A stretch of 61,190 bases of DNA from Myxococcales bacterium (lineage in GTDB: Bacteria > Myxococcota_A > Polyangia > Haliangiales > Haliangiaceae): contig WYBA01000079.1 in the NCBI GenBank assembly GCA_011526095.1, forward strand, positions 1-61,190, given 5' to 3'. Made by a program: the position numbers and the translations under genes. A model generated the notes under the pieces. It saw nothing but the letters and a program-made list of their open reading frames with translations, did not search any database and was not told the DNA's origin. This document shows, piece after piece, positions 14,507 to 26,004 of this stretch (position 1 is the stretch's first letter; each line of letters starts with the position of its first letter).

Positions 14507-16474
14507 TCAGGCGTCGCCGAGCCCGTGGCGCAGCATCTTCTTGCGCAGGCCCTCGCGGGTGAGGCCGAGCGCGCGCGCGGCCTCGGCGCGGTTGCCGCCG
14601 CTGGCGGCGAGCGCGCGGCGGATCATGTGGGTCTCGGCGCGCTCGACGATCGCCGCGATCGCGTCCTTGATGTCGCCGACCTCGAGCTCCTCGACGAACC
14701 GCGGCGACTCGGCGGGCCCGTGCTGGATCGCGTCGCCGAGCTGGTCGCGGCCGATCCGCCCGTCGGGCCCCGGATCCCCGACGGTGACCACCCGCTCGAC
14801 CTCGTGCAGCAGCTCGCGCACGTTGCCCGGCCAGCGGTAGGCGCACAGCGCGTCGAGCGCCTCGGGCGTGAAGCCCGCGATCCGGCGCCCCTGCGCCGCC
14901 GCGACGCGACGCACGAACGCCGCGGCGAGCACCGGCACGTCGGTCGGGCGCTCGCGCAACGGCGGCAGCCGCAGCGGCACGACGTGCAGCCGGTAGTACA
15001 GGTCCTCCCGGAACCGGCCCGCCGCGACCTCGGCGGCGAGGCCGCGGTTGGTCGCCGCGAGGATCCGCGCGCGGACCTTGATCGGCGCGCGGCCGCCGAC
15101 GCGCTCGACCTCGCGCGCCTCGAGCACGCGCAGCAGCTTCGCCTGCACGACCAGCGGCAGCTCGCCCAGCTCGTCGAGCAGCAGCGTGCCGTCGCCCGCC
15201 TGCTCGAACCGGCCGGCGCGGCGGTCGACGCCGGTGGCCACGCCCTTCTCGATCCCGAACAGCTCGGCCTCGAGCAGCTCGGCCGGGATCGCGGCGCAGT
15301 TGATCGCGACGAACGGCGCCGCGGCGCGCGGCGACAGCGCGTGGATCGCGCGCGCCACGACCTCCTTGCCGGTGCCGCTCTCGCCGGTGATCAGCACCGT
15401 CGCGTCGGTCGGCGCGACCTTGTGGATCGTCGCGACGACCTCGCGCATGCGGTCGCTGTCGCCGAGCAGCCCCTCGATCCGCGCGCGCTCGCGCAGCTCG
15501 TCGCGCAGCTCGGTGTTCTCGGCGACGAGCCGGGCGCCGTCGCGGCGCAGCGCGGCGACCGCGCGCGCCGTCGTCACGACCGCGCCGGCGTGGTTGGCGA
15601 GGATCTGGAGCAGGTCGAGATCGCGCGGGCTCCACCGCGGCCGCTCGCCCGGCGCGTCGGCGTAGATCCAGCCGAGGACGCGCGGCGCGGCCGCGGCGTC
15701 GCGACCGCGGATCGGGACGCACACCACCGCGCGCGCGGCGGCGCCGGCGCCGTCCACGGCGAGGACGGCCTGGCCGGCGCGGGCGCGCGCGACCGCGGCG
15801 GCGGCGAGGGCGCGCGGCGCCGCGGGGCGATCTGCCCGCGCCGCGCCGTGATCGGCCACGAGCTCGCGCGCGTCCGGGCCGCCGTCGCCGAGCCGGAGCA
15901 CGCAGCGCTCGGGCGCGAGCGCGTGATCGGCGAGCTCGAGGACGCGCCGCGCCAGCTCGCCGACCTCGACGTCCGGGTCGAGGACGCGGCCGAGCTGGTA
16001 GAGGAGCTGCAGCGTGCGCCCCTCGCCCGCCCACCGCTCGGCCTCCGCGGCCGGCGCCGCCAGGGTCAGCGACGCCGGGTCGACGCCGTCGCGCACGACG
16101 TGTTCGATCAGCGGCGCGTCGCGCAGGAACGTCGCGGCCGCCGCCGCCGCGGGATCCTGGACGGTCAGCCGCGCGCGCCCGACGGCGAGCAGGTCGCCGG
16201 CGCGCAGCTCGCGCGGGCCGTCGAGGCGCTCGCCGTTGACGCGCGTGCCGTTGGTCGAGCCGAGGTCCTCGAGCCGCAGCGCGGCGCCGTCGCGGACGAG
16301 CGCCGCGTGCTCGCGGGAGATGCCCTCGTCGCGGAGGATCAGCCCGCAGCTCGCGCCCCGGCCGATCAAGGTGCGACCTGCCGGCACCTCGAACGCCAGC
16401 GCGCCGCCGTCGGACAGCTCGACGCGGAGCACGGGGCCGGGCGCGGCGACGGCCGGCGCCGCCCGCACGGTCAC
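14507..16474 (-). CDS. FHA-GAF-AAA+-Fis enhancer-binding-type regulator with variant GAFTGA loop
   Basis: This is a 655-residue transcription regulator of the sigma-54 activator architecture. Residues about 20-95 form an FHA domain (GRGAS, SREHA, STNGT) that would bind phosphothreonine. Residues about 155-310 are GAF-like, and about 330-570 are an AAA+ domain with Walker A GESGTGKE (near 363). The C-terminal Fis helix-turn-helix is [17 protein letters not shown]. The usual sigma-54 contact loop GAFTGA reads GVATGV (near 411), lacking the Phe. GTG 16474 overlaps the stop of the upstream precursor-like gene (GTGA), so the two are translated together. The divergent Ser/Thr kinase is a plausible source of the phospho-signal (inference). 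It may regulate its own operon. Confidence 0.88.
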   Translation of the reverse strand: MTVRAAPAVAAPGPVLRVELSDGGALAFEVPAGRTLIGRGASCGLILRDEGISREHAALVRDGAALRLEDLGSTNGTRVNGERLDGPRELRAGDLLAVGRARLTVQDPAAAAAATFLRDAPLIEHVVRDGVDPASLTLAAPAAEAERWAGEGRTLQLLYQLGRVLDPDVEVGELARRVLELADHALAPERCVLRLGDGGPDARELVADHGAARADRPAAPRALAAAAVARARAGQAVLAVDGAGAAARAVVCVPIRGRDAAAAPRVLGWIYADAPGERPRWSPRDLDLLQILANHAGAVVTTARAVAALRRDGARLVAENTELRDELRERARIEGLLGDSDRMREVVATIHKVAPTDATVLITGESGTGKEVVARAIHALSPRAAAPFVAINCAAIPAELLEAELFGIEKGVATGVDRRAGRFEQAGDGTLLLDELGELPLVVQAKLLRVLEAREVERVGGRAPIKVRARILAATNRGLAAEVAAGRFREDLYYRLHVVPLRLPPLRERPTDVPVLAAAFVRRVAAAQGRRIAGFTPEALDALCAYRWPGNVRELLHEVERVVTVGDPGPDGRIGRDQLGDAIQHGPAESPRFVEELEVGDIKDAIAAIVERAETHMIRRALAASGGNRAEAARALGLTREGLRKKMLRHGLGDA

Positions 16475-16683
16475 TTGCCGATCGGCGGCAGCGCAGGGTC
16501 GTCGCCGAAGGTCTGGCAGCCGCTCTCCTGACAGAACGTGGCGATCTTGGTGCGAGCCACGGGGTCGAGACAGACCTCGGACCAGCACAGCAGCTTGGAC
16601 CCACCCGCCACCGCGCCCATCGCGCCCTGGCTCAGCTCCCGCACGCGCTCCCGCTTCAACGTCAGCTTGCCGAAGTTCTTCAT
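16471..16683 (-). CDS. RiPP-like precursor peptide with class I lanthipeptide-type leader
   Basis: This is a 70-residue peptide. The leader [12 protein letters not shown] followed by AMGAVAGG (GG at 27-28) resembles the class I lanthipeptide/natural-product precursor leader pattern (KLxLxKxxIxxL...VxGG). The putative core, residues 29-70, has four Cys in two CxxxxC pairs (33/38 and 51/56) and six Ser/Thr, and ends [11 protein letters not shown] 16683 follows GGAGG by 5 nt; an adjacent ATG at 16686 is too close. The stop overlaps the GTG of the FHA regulator. No LanB, LanC, radical SAM or YcaO enzyme lies in the window, so any modification would need enzymes encoded elsewhere. Alternatively it is a small regulatory protein that keeps a leader-like sequence. 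Confidence 0.65.
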   Translation of the reverse strand: MKNFGKLTLKRERVRELSQGAMGAVAGGSKLLCWSEVCLDPVARTKIATFCQESGCQTFGDDPALPPIGK

Positions 16684-16705
16684 CATCGCCTCCGTGCCTG
16701 TGTGT

Positions 16706-16723
16706 GCCGGTCGAGACACCGGC
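16706..16723. promoter_or_regulatory. Inverted repeat in the divergent kinase/precursor region
   Basis: GCCGGT (16706-16711) and ACCGGC (16718-16723) are inverted copies separated by 6 bp. They lie in the 158-bp region between the precursor gene and the kinase gene, 22 nt upstream of the precursor start. This could be an operator or a leader-RNA hairpin. No binding protein can be assigned. Confidence 0.25.
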
Positions 16724-16824
16724 CGGCCCCGTTGTGACGGCGCTCGTAACACGATCCGGCGCGCCCGGGGCGTGGCAAGACGTGGCAGCCGCGACTGACC
16801 GCAAGAACGGTCGGCGATCTCACC

Positions 16825-16841
16825 TATTATTCGCGCCGATC
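16825..16841 (+). promoter_or_regulatory. Kinase promoter -10 (TATTAT)
   Basis: TATTAT at 16825-16830 stands out in this GC-rich context, 11 nt before GTG 16842. No -35 is recognisable. The predicted transcript leader is only about 4 nt, so it is nearly leaderless. Confidence 0.45.
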
Positions 16842-20183
<3,342 letters not shown>

Positions 20184-20195
20184 CCCACCGCCAAC

Positions 20196-20280
20196 GCGCG
20201 TGGGCGTTCGCCAACCACCGTTGCCTGGCGGCGGTGGAGGGTGCGTGCGGCAACGCCGCGTCGCCGAACGCGCACCGCGC
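20196..20280. other. Nested inverted repeats downstream of the kinase gene
   Basis: The outer arms 20196-20210 and 20265-20280 pair almost fully (one mismatch and one bulge). Inside, CCACCG (20215-20220) pairs with CGGTGG (20232-20237). The structure lies in the 124-bp gap between the kinase and the small exported protein. It may act as a terminator or as an attenuator for the next pair of genes. No T-run is present. Confidence 0.35.
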
Positions 20281-20307
20281 GGCACGAGCGCTGCAACGGG
20301 CGGGCGC

Positions 20308-20640
20308 ATGCACACCCGCACGACCCTCTTGCTCCTCGCCGGCGCCACCGCGCTCGGCGCCGCACTGTGGGGCAGCGCAGCGCCCGCGCCGCGCGCCGCC
20401 TCCACGCCACGATCGCCCGCGACCAACAGCGCCGCCGCCGCCACGCGCGACGCGCGGACGCTGGCCGGCGTGATCCCCGCCGCGGCCACCGCCGCGATCG
20501 AGGCGCGCCACCGCGCGGCCCGCGACGCGGAGCTCGCGGCGTCGGCACCAGACGCGGCCGCGTACGCCGCGCTCGTCGCCGGCGCGCGCGCGTTCGCGCC
20601 GACCGCCGGAGACCGCGCGCTCGACGAGGTGACGCGATGA
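20308..20640 (+). CDS. Small exported protein, unknown
   Basis: This is a 110-residue protein of no recognised family. An N-terminal hydrophobic segment (TTLLLLAGATALGAALWG) looks like a signal peptide or anchor. The rest is Ala-rich and helical, with ARHRAARDAELAASA and a charged C-terminus. Its stop overlaps the ATG of the large metalloprotease-like gene (ATGA), so the two are co-translated. A helper, propeptide or anchor for that enzyme is a guess from position only. The start ATG 20308 places the hydrophobic segment at the N-terminus. Confidence 0.6.
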   Translation: MHTRTTLLLLAGATALGAALWGSAAPAPRAASTPRSPATNSAAAATRDARTLAGVIPAAATAAIEARHRAARDAELAASAPDAAAYAALVAGARAFAPTAGDRALDEVTR

Positions 20641-23600
20641 AGCGGCTGGTCGCGGCGAGCCTCCTCGCCACCGTCCCGGCCACCGTCGCCGTCGCCGGCG
20701 ACGCCCTGGGCCCCGCGCCGACGGGCCGCGGCAGCCTCGACGGCGACGGCGTGTCGCTCGGGCTCGCCCCGATCGAGTCACCGGCCGGCGACGACGCCGA
20801 TCCGCTCGGGCTCGGGCTCGTGGTCGAGGACGCGGCGAGCGTCGACCCGGCGGGCTACCCGCTGCGCGCGATCCCGGTCCAGCTCACGCCCGGCCGGGTC
20901 TGGGAGCTGCGCACCAACGACGTGCTGACGGCGTTGCCGGGCGCGCCATCGCCCGACGCGGTCCTCGCGGTCGCCGGCGCCGACGGCGTCTCGCGCGGCG
21001 CCGCCGACGGCTGCGCGAGCGGCAAGACGTTCGCGTGGGAGCCGTCCTGCCTGACCGTGACCGTGCCGTGGGACGCCGCCGCCGCCCACACCGTCTACCT
21101 GCGCGCGGCCCGCGCGTGGACGCCGGGCCAGACGACGGTGTGGAAGCGCGACGTCACGTACCCGTGGCGGCCGGGGCCCTACGAGGCCATCACCGACGGC
21201 GAGGTCACGTTCGGCGGCGCGACGGTCTCGCTCGACACGTCGGCGACCGACGACGCCGAGGCGCAGACGTGGCACCGCCCCGGCCCGGCCGAGCGCCACG
21301 CCCTGTGGGTCCTGCGACCCGACGGGCTCGCGGTCGCCGCGGCCCACGTCGGCGACGGCCACCTCGGCCTCGGCGCCGGCGCGGCGCTGCCGCGGGGCGA
21401 GCGCGTCGTGATCGCGTACGGCCCGGCGCGGGCCGATCACGCCGGCCCGGTCGGCCACGTCCTCCACCTGCCGACGGTCGATCCCGACACCGACCAGCTC
21501 CTCGACTGGGACGGCGACGGGCTGAGCCTGTACGTCGAGGCGCGCCTGCGCAGCTGCGACCGCCCCGACCAGCTCGCGCCGTCGGACACGTTCGCGTGCG
21601 CGGGGCCGCCCGGCTGCGGCGAGCGCGACGCGTTCCACGCGCCGACGTGCCGGGCGTCGCTGCGCGACACCGATCGCGACGGCCTCGGCGACTGGGTCGA
21701 GGTGCACGGCGCGACGGCGGCGCTGCTCACGGGCAACGAGCTGACGCGGTGGCTCGACGCGACCCCGCGCGCGCCGTCGCTCGAGCTGCAGCGCATGGGC
21801 GCCGATCCCGCGCACCGCGACCTGTTCGTCGAGCTCGACGCGTTCGACCAGGGCCCGAGCTCGGCGGACACGTGGGAGGGCTTCTACCCGTCGACGATCC
21901 GCGGCATCGGCGGCGGCGCGGACTTCTTCGAGGCGATCCAGGCGGTGTTCGATCACGCGCCGGCGTGGATGAACCCCGACGGCACGCCCGGGATCCGCCT
22001 GCACTGGGACGTCGGCGTCGCCAACACGAGCGATCCGACGAGCACCGTCTACAACGACTGGGGCGGCGGCAACTCGATGCTCTGGGTCGGCGACGGCGCC
22101 ACGTGCAACCGCGAGCAGGCCTACGAGAACACCGCGACGTGCGTCGAGGCCAACGGGCGACCGACGTTCGCGCCTGAGCGCCGCGGCCTGTTCGTCCACG
22201 GCTCGGACACGCCCGGCACCAGCGGCGGACAGGCATCGTCACGGCTGCCGACGTACACGGCTGCCGCGACCGAGGCCCACGCGCACGAGCTGGGCCACCT
22301 CGGCCGCCTCGACCACGAAGGGCCCGAGGGCTCCGCCGCGCAGCGCAGCGCGTTCGCCGGCAACCGCCGCGCGAACTATCCCTCGATCATGAACTACGCC
22401 TACGAGTTCTCGAACGGCGTGACCGGCGACGAGACGATCTGGGGCCGCGTGTCGTTCAGCGCCGGCGACGAGCGCGTCGGCTCGTCGAGCCGCCTCCCCG
22501 AGAGGTGCGCGCTCGCCGACGCCACCGCGATCCTCATCACCGCGGCCGACGCCGATCCGTCGACGCCGTGCATCGATATCGACTGGAACCGCGACGGCGT
22601 GGTCGCGGGCGAGGCGCCGGCCGATCGGTGGCTCGCGCAGGAGCGCACCGCGCGGAGCACGACGCTCGTGCCGCGCGCCGGGCTGCGGGTCGTCCCGGAC
22701 CTGTCGATCCAGGGCGCGGACACGCTGCTCATGGCGACCGGCCAGCCCGGGCCGGACGGCGCGGACTGGCTCGTGCTCCAGGCCGACCGCGACCGCGACT
22801 GCGCGCGCTACCCGGTCGGCGCCCCGCTCGCCTATCCGCCGTGCTTCGCGGCCGACGTCCCGCCCCTCGTCGCGCTCGGCCAGGATCTCCGCCCGATCGA
22901 GATCGACGCGGTCGCGATCGCCCCGATCACGCTCGACGTCGGCGACGGCCGATCGGACACCTCGATCGTGGTGTGGTCGCGCCACGGCCGGCTCCGCTGG
23001 GGGAAGCTCCGCGCGGTCCGGGATCGCGCCGACGCCGAGCTCGCGTTCGACGAGCACGCGGGCCTCGACCTCGTGACCGCCGGGGGCCTGCGGACGTTCG
23101 ACGTGGAGACCTACCCGGGCGCAGACCTCGTGCACCTCGTCGCGATCGACGCCACCGGCGCGATCGTGGAGGGGACGTACGGCGAGCAGGAGGGGTACAC
23201 GACCTGGTTGCTCCGCCCGGCCGACGGCGTCGTCGCCGTCGACGCCGCCGCGGTCGCGCTCGGGTTCAGCGACGAGGGCTTGTTCCTCGCCGTCGCCTCC
23301 GCCACGGGCGACGTCCGGCTCTACGATCACGACCACTGGTCCCACCAGTGGCGGCACGTCCAGACGCTGCCCGCGGCGGCGCAGCCGGGGATCCGCCCCG
23401 AGGAGGGGATCGCGCTGGCCGCCGTCGTCGACGCCTACGCGGGCGAGCCGTCGAGCCAACAGCGGCTCCACCTGTACTACCGCGTCGACGACGGGCGGCT
23501 CCAGGTGCGGACCTCACCGCTGGCGACGGCGACCGGTTCGTGGTCGGCGCCGACGGACCTGCGTGGCGTCCCGGCGGGGTACGGCGTCGCCGCGGCGCTG

Positions 23601-23981
23601 TACGACGATCGCGATCTGCTCGACCGTGGTCGGCGAGGGCTGCGCCTCCTCACGGGCGACTCCGCGATGCGACGCGAGGACTGCCCGGCGGGCACGGTGT
23701 GGACCCCGTACCGCGGCGCGTGCATCGACGTGCGCACGCTCCGGCCGCACCAGGAGGTCCGCTTCTACCCGTTCGCCGACGGCGTCGATCCGACGGTGTA
23801 CGCGGACTACGACGACTGGCGCGGCCTGCAGTGGGGACAGTGCCACACGCTCGCGCTGCAGGGCCCGACGGAGGACCGCTGCCACTGCGGGCCACGCCCG
23901 GGCTACGTCGAGCCGACGCCCGACGGCGTGGTGCCGCAGCCCGACGCGTGGGTGGACGGCTGCGCGCCGCCCGCGGAGTAG
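20637..23981 (+). CDS. Large secreted metzincin-like zinc metalloprotease
   Basis: This is a 1114-residue exported protein with a signal peptide (VAASLLATVPATVAVAG). An N-terminal beta-rich region is followed by Asp-rich, calcium-binding-like stretches (DWDGDGLS, DTDRDGLGDW). The candidate zinc helix is HELGHLGRLDH (near 549), followed by a Met-turn-like SIMNY (near 582), as in metzincins. The canonical motif is HExxHxxGxxH; here position 8 is Arg and the Gly sits at position 7. The C-terminal half has beta-propeller-like repeats and a Cys-rich end (CHCGPRPG). A secreted or surface protease is likely. It is coupled to the preceding small exported protein. Activity is uncertain because of the altered motif. 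Confidence 0.72.
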   Translation: MKRLVAASLLATVPATVAVAGDALGPAPTGRGSLDGDGVSLGLAPIESPAGDDADPLGLGLVVEDAASVDPAGYPLRAIPVQLTPGRVWELRTNDVLTALPGAPSPDAVLAVAGADGVSRGAADGCASGKTFAWEPSCLTVTVPWDAAAAHTVYLRAARAWTPGQTTVWKRDVTYPWRPGPYEAITDGEVTFGGATVSLDTSATDDAEAQTWHRPGPAERHALWVLRPDGLAVAAAHVGDGHLGLGAGAALPRGERVVIAYGPARADHAGPVGHVLHLPTVDPDTDQLLDWDGDGLSLYVEARLRSCDRPDQLAPSDTFACAGPPGCGERDAFHAPTCRASLRDTDRDGLGDWVEVHGATAALLTGNELTRWLDATPRAPSLELQRMGADPAHRDLFVELDAFDQGPSSADTWEGFYPSTIRGIGGGADFFEAIQAVFDHAPAWMNPDGTPGIRLHWDVGVANTSDPTSTVYNDWGGGNSMLWVGDGATCNREQAYENTATCVEANGRPTFAPERRGLFVHGSDTPGTSGGQASSRLPTYTAAATEAHAHELGHLGRLDHEGPEGSAAQRSAFAGNRRANYPSIMNYAYEFSNGVTGDETIWGRVSFSAGDERVGSSSRLPERCALADATAILITAADADPSTPCIDIDWNRDGVVAGEAPADRWLAQERTARSTTLVPRAGLRVVPDLSIQGADTLLMATGQPGPDGADWLVLQADRDRDCARYPVGAPLAYPPCFAADVPPLVALGQDLRPIEIDAVAIAPITLDVGDGRSDTSIVVWSRHGRLRWGKLRAVRDRADAELAFDEHAGLDLVTAGGLRTFDVETYPGADLVHLVAIDATGAIVEGTYGEQEGYTTWLLRPADGVVAVDAAAVALGFSDEGLFLAVASATGDVRLYDHDHWSHQWRHVQTLPAAAQPGIRPEEGIALAAVVDAYAGEPSSQQRLHLYYRVDDGRLQVRTSPLATATGSWSAPTDLRGVPAGYGVAAALYDDRDLLDRGRRGLRLLTGDSAMRREDCPAGTVWTPYRGACIDVRTLRPHQEVRFYPFADGVDPTVYADYDDWRGLQWGQCHTLALQGPTEDRCHCGPRPGYVEPTPDGVVPQPDAWVDGCAPPAE

Positions 23982-23984
23982 CGG

Positions 23985-25811
23985 TCAGTCGACCTCGGGC
24001 AGGCACACGCCGCCCTCGCAGAACTCGCCCGTCGGGCACGGCGTGTCGGGGTTGCACTCCTGGCGATCGACCGACTCGACCCACTGCGCGATGTGGTTGC
24101 CGCTGGCGAAGTCCTGGAACGGCAGCCAGAACGCCGCGAAGCTCGGGTCCATGCCGGCCGCGGCGCGCGCCGGGTCGACGCCGACCATCCAGATCTGCGC
24201 GTTGCCGGCGCCGCGCAGGCCGTAGGCGCGGCGCGACGAGAACGTCAGCCACAGGACGTCGCCGCCCTGGTAGGCGTGGACCAGCGGCGCCCACTTCGGC
24301 CACGAGTCACCGCCCGGCGCCGGCGAGGCGTTGGCGAGCTGGACCGGCGCGCCGCCCGCCGCCGGCACGACCCACACCCGCGCGTCGACCGCGTCGTAGC
24401 TGTCCTCGAGCGCGCTCTTGTTGAACACGACGAGCGAGCCGTCGGGCGAGTACGCCGGGTAGTAGTTGTTGTCGGTCGCGCCGGTCGAGGCGACCAGCGG
24501 CTGGATGCCCTGCCACGTCGCGGTGTCGACCGTGAACAGGCTGCCGGCGTTGGTGCCGAGCGCGCCGCCGAACGGCACCGACTGGGCCGAGCGCGCGAAC
24601 ACCAGGCGATCGCCGTTGGGCGACCAGTCCGGCATCAGCGCGTTGGGCAGGACCTGCGTCTTGCCGGTGCCGTCGGTCGACGACCGGACCCACATGTTCG
24701 AGCCGTCCGAGCCGGCGAGCACCTCGCCGTCGGGCGAGAACGTCGTGAAGTTCGCGCCGTCGGTGTCGCCCGACGGGAACCCGCCGCCGAGCCCGCCCGC
24801 CGACCACAGCGACTCGCGCGTCGACACCCGGAACGTCTCGACCGCCGCCGGGCCGGGGATGTCGAGGCCAACCGCCATGCGCGAGCCGTCGCGGGTCAGC
24901 GTGTGGCAGCCGACGCAGGTCGTGCCCGCGGTCTGCGTGACGTTGAGGTAGGTCTCGGCGCTCTGGCCGCGCCGCCCGAACTCGTAGCGCATGATCGAGC
25001 CGGCCGCGTTCCAGTAGTAGATGCCGCCGAGCAGGTCGTCGGCGGCGAACTGGATCCACTGCGCGGTCGACTCGCCGACCGACGTGCCGGACAGGCCGCG
25101 GACCTGGTACCACAGCGGCGTCTCGCCGCGCGCCGCGGTCGCGAGCAGCTCCCACGTGTCCTCCGACGGCAGCCACGCGCAGCCCGCGCCGAGCGTCGTG
25201 CACGGCAGGTAGATCGCCAGCTCGACCAGGTCGCCGGTGAACGTCAGCTCGAACAGGTCGTTGCTGCCGCCGCGCATGTAGTGCAGCTCGAGCGCGTTGA
25301 GGTTCGGCGGGACGATCACGCCCGACGCCGGGTAGACGATCGACGGCGCGGCGCCGCCGGGCGTGGCGCCGTCGAACCGGCCGGGCGCGTCGGCCGGCGC
25401 GCCCGGCTCGATCACGACGTGGCGCAGCATCAGCGTCAGCGCCGCCTCGCCGGTGAGGCCGTCCCACTCGGCGCGGACGGTGGTGCGGCCGGCGCGGTCG
25501 GGGGCCGAGGTGAACGTCGCGCCGGCGAACGTGCCCAGCGCGCTGTGCGCGACGGTCAGCGTCGCCTCGGCGGTGACGTCGGTCTCGCCGCCATCCTCGT
25601 CGACCGCGAGCACGACGTAGGCCTGCGTCGCGGCGACGCCGTTCTCGACGTGGAGCGTGACGTCGCCCGGCTCGATCCGGAGGCTGGGGCCGTCCGGGGT
25701 GTCGTCGTCGCCGGAGTCATCCCCGTCGGACGACGGGCCGCACGCGGCGACGGCGAGCGACAGGACGAGGAAGGCGAGCGAGAGCGCGGACTGACGGAGC
25801 GATGCCTGCAT
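23985..25811 (-). CDS. Beta-propeller lipoprotein with a CxxCH haem-type site
   Basis: This is a 608-residue lipoprotein whose signal peptide ends LAVAAC, followed by a Gly/Asp spacer. Residues about 45-150 are Ig-like (Big-type, with GGETDVTAEATL). A TolB/PD40-like propeller follows (FTTFSPDGEVLAGSDG, DWSPNGDRLVFARS, YSPDGSLVVFNKS). One CVGCH motif (near 303) could attach haem c, which is unusual within a propeller. The C-terminus CNPDTPCPTGEFCEGGVC is a small Cys-rich module common in myxobacterial surface proteins. ATG 25811 is preceded by AGGGGG. It converges tail-to-tail with the protease gene, with only 3 bp between them. Confidence 0.75.
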   Translation of the reverse strand: MQASLRQSALSLAFLVLSLAVAACGPSSDGDDSGDDDTPDGPSLRIEPGDVTLHVENGVAATQAYVVLAVDEDGGETDVTAEATLTVAHSALGTFAGATFTSAPDRAGRTTVRAEWDGLTGEAALTLMLRHVVIEPGAPADAPGRFDGATPGGAAPSIVYPASGVIVPPNLNALELHYMRGGSNDLFELTFTGDLVELAIYLPCTTLGAGCAWLPSEDTWELLATAARGETPLWYQVRGLSGTSVGESTAQWIQFAADDLLGGIYYWNAAGSIMRYEFGRRGQSAETYLNVTQTAGTTCVGCHTLTRDGSRMAVGLDIPGPAAVETFRVSTRESLWSAGGLGGGFPSGDTDGANFTTFSPDGEVLAGSDGSNMWVRSSTDGTGKTQVLPNALMPDWSPNGDRLVFARSAQSVPFGGALGTNAGSLFTVDTATWQGIQPLVASTGATDNNYYPAYSPDGSLVVFNKSALEDSYDAVDARVWVVPAAGGAPVQLANASPAPGGDSWPKWAPLVHAYQGGDVLWLTFSSRRAYGLRGAGNAQIWMVGVDPARAAAGMDPSFAAFWLPFQDFASGNHIAQWVESVDRQECNPDTPCPTGEFCEGGVCLPEVD

Positions 25812-26004
25812 CGATGTACCCCCTGCGATCGGCGGGGGCAGGTTGGCAAGCCGTTGATCTGTCTGGTTGGTACACCATCTGTCGATGGGGACAGACGCGG
25901 GCAAGGGCGGTCGGCGCGCCCGGCCGGCGCGCGCGCCCCGCTGGTGCGCGCGCGGATGACCCGGCGCGTCGAGGTGCGTCGGGGCCCGTCGCGGCCCGTC
26001 GCGA

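Noticed and set aside
16776..16792. Possible sigma-54 promoter (TGGCAAGACGTGGCA) upstream of the kinase
   Set aside because: The distance between the GG and GC dinucleotides is one base too short for a -24/-12 promoter. The reverse-strand reading is off by two.
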